Source: Corynebacterium appendicis CIP 107643 (GTDB lineage Bacteria; Actinomycetota; Actinomycetes; Mycobacteriales; Mycobacteriaceae). Taken from it: a stretch of DNA of 64,000 nucleotides. Made by a program: the position numbers and the translations under genes. Positions 60,244 to 64,000 of this stretch are shown here, in pieces. The DNA lies in the NCBI RefSeq assembly GCF_030408415.1, contig NZ_CP046976.1:1550001-1614000 (forward strand), in the 5' to 3' direction. Every line of letters begins with the position of its first letter. The first letter of the stretch is position 1. Below the pieces are notes generated by a model. That model did no database searches, was not told the DNA's origin, and saw only the letters and a list, made by a program, of their open reading frames with translations.

Positions 60244-60279
60244 CTTCACTGTGCCCCACTTTAACCCACTATCCCCCAC
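60244..60279 (-). promoter_or_regulatory. MraZ box: four direct repeats at 10-bp period
   Basis: Reading the minus strand, GTGGGG (from 60279), GTGGGT (60269), GTGGGG (60259) and GTGAAG (60249) recur every 10 bp, exactly one helical turn. This is the arrangement of MraZ boxes in E. coli and, from memory, C. glutamicum. TAAAGT within the repeats may be a -10, so MraZ binding would compete with RNA polymerase. Confidence 0.82.
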
Positions 60280-60562
60280 AAACGCCACATTGGAACTCAA
60301 AAATCTTTCCGAGTGTCTTGAATTCGCAGTTCAACACACGAATCCCACGTGGCGCGTCCACCCGCCCCCCGCGCCATATCCCACCACAACCACCTCACAA
60401 CATCCGTTTTGACTACTTCAGCACCTTTCTCACCACCATGCCGCGAGCGCATCCCCGCAGGAAAACTGGATAACGACACCTGAAATAAGACCCGGTGGGT
60501 GAAAGTGGGGACTCCCGGTGGGCCGAAGTGGGGAGCCAAGAGTGAGGGCACGTTGAGGCACG
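60280..60562. other. Long mraZ upstream spacer without an evident gene
   Basis: Together with the MraZ box and leader this is part of a 474-bp spacer between mraZ and the DUF3040 gene. It holds a second GTGGGN cluster on the plus strand (60491-60535) and a CCACC/CCCACC-rich stretch around 60350-60400. A 93-codon minus-strand frame here has poor coding character and is not called. Confidence 0.6.
60491..60535 (+). repeat. Tandem 21-bp repeat resembling an inverted MraZ box
   Basis: CCCGGTGGGTGAAAGTGGGGA and CCCGGTGGGCCGAAGTGGGG are tandem copies 23 bp apart with three differences. Each carries two GTGGGN units 10 bp apart (60495/60505 and 60518/60528), the same half-site spacing as the MraZ box but on the opposite strand. 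Confidence 0.75.
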
Positions 60563-60595
60563 AAAAAATCCCCCTCACGTCTCCGTGAAAGGGAT
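60563..60595 (-). terminator. Terminator of the DUF3040 gene
   Basis: On the minus strand ATCCCTTTCACG-GAGA-CGTGAGGGGGAT is followed by TTTTTT, a classical intrinsic terminator 43 bp after the gene stop. It isolates the mraZ promoter from upstream transcription. Confidence 0.9.
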
Positions 60596-60638
60596 CAGGA
60601 AAGCCGTCTAAAAATTATGCGGCCGCAGAAAGTTTGCG

Positions 60639-61031
60639 CTACTGACCTTCGAAACGCCGGCGGAAGTTCTCCTCCATGCGGGAACCGCGTCCTTCGCGGC
60701 GCGGTTGCGGACCAGCACTCTTGGAACGCGTTGCCGGCGGGATGTCAGACGGGGCACGCAGCCCCCACACGCCACCGATGAACATGACCACGAATCCAAG
60801 GATGCTGAGCGCGATGAACCAAAGACTTTCGGCCGCCAGAGCGACCCCAGAGATCAGCAGCACGAGACCCAGCACAATGAGGGCGACAGCCCGCATCGTC
60901 GGACGGAAGCCACCGCCCGCGGATCCGCGCTCGGGCGCGGAGGCCACAGACGACCCGAACTTCGGATCGTCGGCCATCAGCGACTCCTCGATTTCGCGGA
61001 GCAACTTCTGTTCCTGCTCAGATAAAGCCAC
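60639..61031 (-). CDS. DUF3040 membrane protein
   Basis: A 130-residue protein starting ALSEQEQKLLREIEESLMAD, the hallmark of the actinobacterial DUF3040 family. Two membrane helices follow (about 48-66 and 71-90) and a basic tail ending in ENFRRRFEGQ. The GTG at 61031, five bases after GGGAG, gives the family start; an upstream GTG at 61037 adds two residues. DUF3040 genes often sit beside mraZ in actinobacteria. Function unknown. Confidence 0.88.
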   Translation of the reverse strand: MALSEQEQKLLREIEESLMADDPKFGSSVASAPERGSAGGGFRPTMRAVALIVLGLVLLISGVALAAESLWFIALSILGFVVMFIGGVWGLRAPSDIPPATRSKSAGPQPRREGRGSRMEENFRRRFEGQ

Positions 61032-61144
61032 TTTCACTCCCAGCCTGGTTTGGTCGCTGTCTTCTCTGAACTACAACGCTCAGGGGCATCGTTTTGTTCC
61101 CTCATCATACCGCCCCATCCCTCAAACAGGACAGTCGCAGCAGG

Positions 61145-61582
61145 CTAGGCCGCAGACATATCACTTCCCTCCCCAGCAGCCTCCGCAAAGAATTCTTCCG
61201 CCAGCTCAACAAGACGCCCCACATCGGCCACTCGAGGCTTCAGCTCGATCCCCGAGGCGACCCGTCCCCTCAGGCGCGAGAAGCCCGAGAACGTATTCGC
61301 CCAGTACGTTCCGCGGGATCCCGTCAGGGCCAGCTTCTCCCAGGCGCTAGTGGGCAGACGCTTACGCTTTGCAACCACCGTGGACTGAGCGATTACAGCC
61401 CCGGCTGTGCGCAGTGCCGCCCGATATGCGCTCTCCAACGCCAAGTCATACGAACCGGCGGCGAGCTGCGCGTGCGCATCCGCAAGAAGCGCACGAGCCG
61501 ATTCGAGAAATTCGTCATGCCGCGATGCGACGGGCACCACTCCGTACACCGCACCAGTCGTTGCCGAAATAACGCTAGACAT
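61145..61582 (-). CDS. SAV_6107-type HEPN-domain protein
   Basis: A 145-residue helical protein with FLESARALLADAHAQLAAGS, YDLALESAYRAALRTAGAVI and EFFAEAAGEGSD, resembling the actinobacterial SAV_6107 HEPN family. HEPN proteins may be ribonucleases or nucleotide-binding helpers, but the catalytic RxxxxH motif is not evident here. It diverges from the GNAT gene with a 244-bp AT-richer spacer. Function unknown. Confidence 0.78.
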   Translation of the reverse strand: MSSVISATTGAVYGVVPVASRHDEFLESARALLADAHAQLAAGSYDLALESAYRAALRTAGAVIAQSTVVAKRKRLPTSAWEKLALTGSRGTYWANTFSGFSRLRGRVASGIELKPRVADVGRLVELAEEFFAEAAGEGSDMSAA

Positions 61583-61826
61583 GTAAACCTCCTCCTCGTC
61601 TCGCCGTATCGTGCGGCGTTCGATTTCCTGCTTCTATTCCTGCTTCCAACTGCTTTTGTGACTTTCACACTAGAAAGCGACATCAACACAACCCACAAAC
61701 AATTCGAACACGTTTTCGAGTCTGCTGATCTACAGAACGCGCTCGACCCCTCTGAGCTGGGGCAACCAGGACACACGGTTGTGGATAACGGGGATTTCAA
61801 CGCAGGCGACCGCGACGCATGGTTCG
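61583..61826. promoter_or_regulatory. Divergent spacer between HEPN and GNAT genes
   Basis: A 244-bp spacer with AT-rich segments around 61620-61740 (for example TTCGAACACGTTTTCGAGT). Promoters for both genes are expected here. TTCGAACACGTTTTCGA has partial dyad symmetry resembling an SOS-type site (TCGAAC, GTTTTCGA), only suggestive. Confidence 0.35.
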
Positions 61827-62411
61827 ATGGACAGCGTGTCCGTCACTATCCGCGAGCTGTCCCCGCACGAGTTCTCCGCCATGGCGCCCGAACTCGTGGG
61901 GCTCTACATCACGGCCATGCGCTACCCCATTTCCATCCACAATCAGCGGGTATCGGTCTGGCGACGCGATTCGACGGAGGAAGACTTCGCCGCCGTCGCT
62001 GCTTTCGACGAAGGGAAACTCGCCGGAATCGCGTACGGGTTCAAGGGATCTGAGCGGCGATGGTGGGATCAGCAGCTCCGCCGCGGGCTGGTGAATAGCC
62101 ACGCCATGACCCCGAAAATGATCGACATCGTGGAAAATTACTTCGAGTTGGCGGAGATTCACGTCGCGCCCCGGCTCCAGGGCCACGGCATCGGCAGAGT
62201 TTTGATCCAGCGACTGCTGGAGCGGGCGCCGCAGCCTTATGTCTTGCTGTCCACCCCCGAGGTCCCCAAAGAGAGCAACGCCGCGTTCGGGCTGTACCGC
62301 TCACTCGGTTTCGGGGATGTGCTCCGCAGTTTCCAATACACCGGCGATCCACGGCCCTTCGCCGTGCTCGGCCGGACATTGCCGCTGGAAAATACGTCCC
62401 CGGTAGAGTGA
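61827..62411 (+). CDS. GNAT-family N-acetyltransferase
   Basis: A 194-residue GNAT enzyme starting MDSVSVTIRELSPHEFSAMA (ATG at 61827; a 16-residue longer form is possible). The acetyl-CoA loop is EIHVAPRLQGHGIGRVLIQR (motif R/QxxGxG/A), followed by ESNAAFGLYRSLGFGDVLRS. The middle has ERRWWDQQLRRGLVNSHAMT. The substrate is unknown. It ends 43 bp before idsA. Confidence 0.88.
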   Translation: MDSVSVTIRELSPHEFSAMAPELVGLYITAMRYPISIHNQRVSVWRRDSTEEDFAAVAAFDEGKLAGIAYGFKGSERRWWDQQLRRGLVNSHAMTPKMIDIVENYFELAEIHVAPRLQGHGIGRVLIQRLLERAPQPYVLLSTPEVPKESNAAFGLYRSLGFGDVLRSFQYTGDPRPFAVLGRTLPLENTSPVE

Positions 62412-62454
62412 GCGGTAATCGTCCCCACCCTGCGGTTAGAAGGAGTCACCACCT

Positions 62455-63549
62455 TTGAGCGAGCGCACACCTCACCTTGCGGTAGCAGACATCCCGGCGG
62501 CGGTGGAACGGGAACTAGAAGTGTTCTTCCAGGAAAACGCCGCAAAGATCAACCAGATCGGCGCTCCAGTCGCTGAGGCAGTGGGCCATTTGCGCGACTT
62601 CGTTCTCGGCGGCGGAAAGCGTATCCGCCCCACATACGGCTGGGTCGGCTATGCCGCGACCGCAGGGAAGAATTGCGCCGAATCCCCCAATGCAGTGCTG
62701 CGAGCGGTGAGCGCGCTCGAATTGATCCAAGCGTGTGCGCTCATCCACGACGACATTATCGACGCTTCCGACACCCGGCGCGGTAAACCGACCGTCCACC
62801 GCGCGATCTCAGCCGAACATGCAAACCGCAGCTGGCACGGGGATTCCGACACGTACGGCGAAAACGTTGCGATTCTCATCGGCGACCTCGCGCTGGCGTG
62901 GGGCGACGATATGTGGCGTTACTCCGGGGTGAGCGACGAGGCGCTGAAGCGCGCGGCTGAACCGTGGCGCGGCATGCGCGCGGAAGTGATCGGCGGGCAG
63001 ATTCTCGACATCGCGCTGGAAGCGTCCGGCAGTGAGAGTGTGGAGCTGGCCGATTCGGTGAACCGGTACAAAACTGCCGCGTACACCGTCGAGCGCCCGC
63101 TTCATCTAGGAGCGGCACTGGCAGGAGCAGGCGAAGAGACTATTGCGGCTCTCCGCGGATACGGACGCGACATCGGAATCGCATTCCAGCTTCGCGACGA
63201 TCTCTTGGGAGTCTTCGGCGACCCGGCAATCACCGGCAAGCCAGCAGGCGACGATCTGCGCGAAGGCAAGAGGACTGTGCTCTATGCCTTGGCGCTGCGG
63301 GCAGCCGACGACTCCGACCCGGCTGCAGCAAAGAAGCTCCGCACCGGAATCGGAACTGCAACCGACGCTGACGATATCGCCGAGCTCGCCCGCATCATCG
63401 AGACGACCGGCGCAGTGGACGTGACGGAAGACCGGATCACCCGGCTCACCGAGTCCGGCCTCAAGCATCTTGAAAGCGCGGACTTTACCGCCGATGCCGT
63501 TGAAACACTCACCGCGTTGGCTATCAAGTCCACGGCACGGCGTAAATAG
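62455..63549 (+). CDS. idsA: Trans polyprenyl (geranylgeranyl) diphosphate synthase IdsA
   Basis: A 364-residue all-trans prenyl diphosphate synthase that condenses IPP with allylic diphosphates. It shows GGGKRIRPTYGWVGY (IPP site), the first Asp-rich motif ACALIHDDIIDASDTRRGKP, EVIGGQILDI and the second Asp-rich region IAFQLRDDLLGVFGD. A TTG start at 62455 follows AGAAGGAGTCACCACCT. Corynebacteria use such enzymes for GGPP, menaquinone side chains and decaprenyl precursors; exact chain length is not resolved. mptB follows 14 bp later, as in related genomes. Confidence 0.94.
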   Translation: MSERTPHLAVADIPAAVERELEVFFQENAAKINQIGAPVAEAVGHLRDFVLGGGKRIRPTYGWVGYAATAGKNCAESPNAVLRAVSALELIQACALIHDDIIDASDTRRGKPTVHRAISAEHANRSWHGDSDTYGENVAILIGDLALAWGDDMWRYSGVSDEALKRAAEPWRGMRAEVIGGQILDIALEASGSESVELADSVNRYKTAAYTVERPLHLGAALAGAGEETIAALRGYGRDIGIAFQLRDDLLGVFGDPAITGKPAGDDLREGKRTVLYALALRAADDSDPAAAKKLRTGIGTATDADDIAELARIIETTGAVDVTEDRITRLTESGLKHLESADFTADAVETLTALAIKSTARRK

Positions 63550-63563
63550 AGACGTTGACCGAA

Positions 63564-64000
63564 ATGACCGCACGACTTTCCCCGACAGCCGCCTGGTGGC
63601 TGGGTACCGCTGGCGCTGCCTTGATGATGGTCGGTTCCTTCGGTGCCGGCGCGACGCGCAACCGCGGTGGCGTACTCGACGCATTTGGCATCAGTTTTCT
63701 GTCGTACGGCCACGGCCGGGGTTTGCTCAACATCGCGCTCACCGCGGGTCTCGTCCTGCTCGTCGTCGGCTGGGTCGCCGCCGGACGGTTTGTCCTGGCC
63801 GACCGCACCGAGCCCGGCGTGCGCGACCGCTTCGAATTCGCCAAAGCATCGCTGTGGTCCGCCACTGCCCCACTGTTGCTCGCCGCGCCGCTGATGTCGC
63901 GCGATGTGTACTCCTACCTCATGCAGGGCGCGATGGTGCGTGACGGATTCGATCCGTATTCGGAAGGTGCCGCCATCAACCCCGGCCCGTACTTGCTGGA
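63564..64000 (+). CDS. mptB: Alpha-(1->6)-mannopyranosyltransferase MptB, N-terminal part
   Basis: The window ends within this gene after about 145 residues. The fragment begins MTARLSPTAAWWLGTAGAAL and has three membrane helices. The loop SRDVYSYLMQGAMVRDGFDP then PYSEGAAINPGPYLL is the signature of MptA/MptB-type GT-C enzymes, which use polyprenyl-phosphate mannose. MptB starts the alpha-1,6-mannan core of lipomannan. The position downstream of idsA matches mycobacteria and corynebacteria. TTG at 63555 is an alternative start. Confidence 0.9.
   Translation, partial: MTARLSPTAAWWLGTAGAALMMVGSFGAGATRNRGGVLDAFGISFLSYGHGRGLLNIALTAGLVLLVVGWVAAGRFVLADRTEPGVRDRFEFAKASLWSATAPLLLAAPLMSRDVYSYLMQGAMVRDGFDPYSEGAAINPGPYLL

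Noticed and set aside
60297..60578. A 93-codon minus-strand frame in the mraZ upstream spacer
   Set aside because: No ribosome site, mixed third-position composition, and it runs through the second MraZ-like repeat and the terminator.
61583..61826. An SOS box (TCGAACACGTTTTCGA-like) before the GNAT and HEPN genes
   Set aside because: Only partial symmetry and neither gene is a typical LexA target; left as a weak note in the spacer entry.
61094..62053. A 319-codon plus-strand frame across the HEPN gene and spacer
   Set aside because: It is antisense to the HEPN gene, crosses the divergent promoter region and runs out of frame into the GNAT gene.

Overview
The window is a stretch of chromosome from a high-GC actinobacterium, almost certainly a Corynebacterium. 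Supporting signs are the his block with an interleaved MFS gene, a dcw cluster ending in sepF, a YggT-family gene and wag31, a meso-DAP-type MurE, an ultrashort translational T-box on ileS, an MTB12-like lipoprotein, and idsA next to mptB (mycolate/lipoglycan biology). I saw no rRNA, tRNA, CRISPR array, IS element or prophage. It reads as core chromosome with a few small accessory insertions.

Layout. 1-7.5 kb: histidine genes on the minus strand (lipoprotein, membrane protein, hisD, hisC, hisB, MFS permease, a ribbon-helix-helix/Doc toxin-antitoxin pair, hisH, hisA running off the window). 7.7-18.2 kb: a TetR regulator and the glycogen/trehalose genes glgX, treY and treZ, interleaved with a DnaQ-like exonuclease with BRCT domain, an S4 protein and a YigZ protein. 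18.2-30 kb: ilvA, a small secreted acidic protein, dnaE1, a MacAB-like efflux operon directly upstream of dnaE1, rluD and lspA. 30-36 kb: lipoproteins, an ABC-F ATPase, an asparaginase, a histidine-kinase remnant and dinB. 36-39.6 kb: ileS with its T-box. 39.6-60.2 kb: wag31, yggT, sepF, yggS, pgeF, ftsZ, ftsQ, murC, murG, ftsW, murD, mraY, murF, murE, ftsI, ftsL, rsmH and mraZ, all on the minus strand, so transcription runs from mraZ towards wag31. 60.6-64 kb: DUF3040, HEPN and GNAT genes, idsA, and mptB cut by the window end.

How the genes work together. The dcw block makes lipid-linked peptidoglycan precursor (MurC to MurG, MraY) and the septal and polar machinery (FtsZ, SepF, FtsQ, FtsL, FtsW, FtsI, Wag31). 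MraZ should regulate it through a canonical 10-bp-period box. GlgX supplies linear maltodextrins that TreY and TreZ convert to trehalose, the sugar carrier for mycolates in this group. IdsA and MptB supply prenyl precursors and lipomannan.

Observations most worth following: (i) the 10-mer GCTTATCGAC occurs 13 times by eye, in several reading frames and once between genes, far above base-composition expectation; (ii) a second, oppositely oriented MraZ-box-like tandem repeat between mraZ and the DUF3040 gene; (iii) a 62-nt imperfect hairpin between mraZ and rsmH; (iv) a toxin-antitoxin pair inside the his cluster whose toxin lacks a usable canonical start codon; (v) a decayed histidine kinase next to an unrecognised 45-residue ORF. 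All counts and alignments were made by eye without software.
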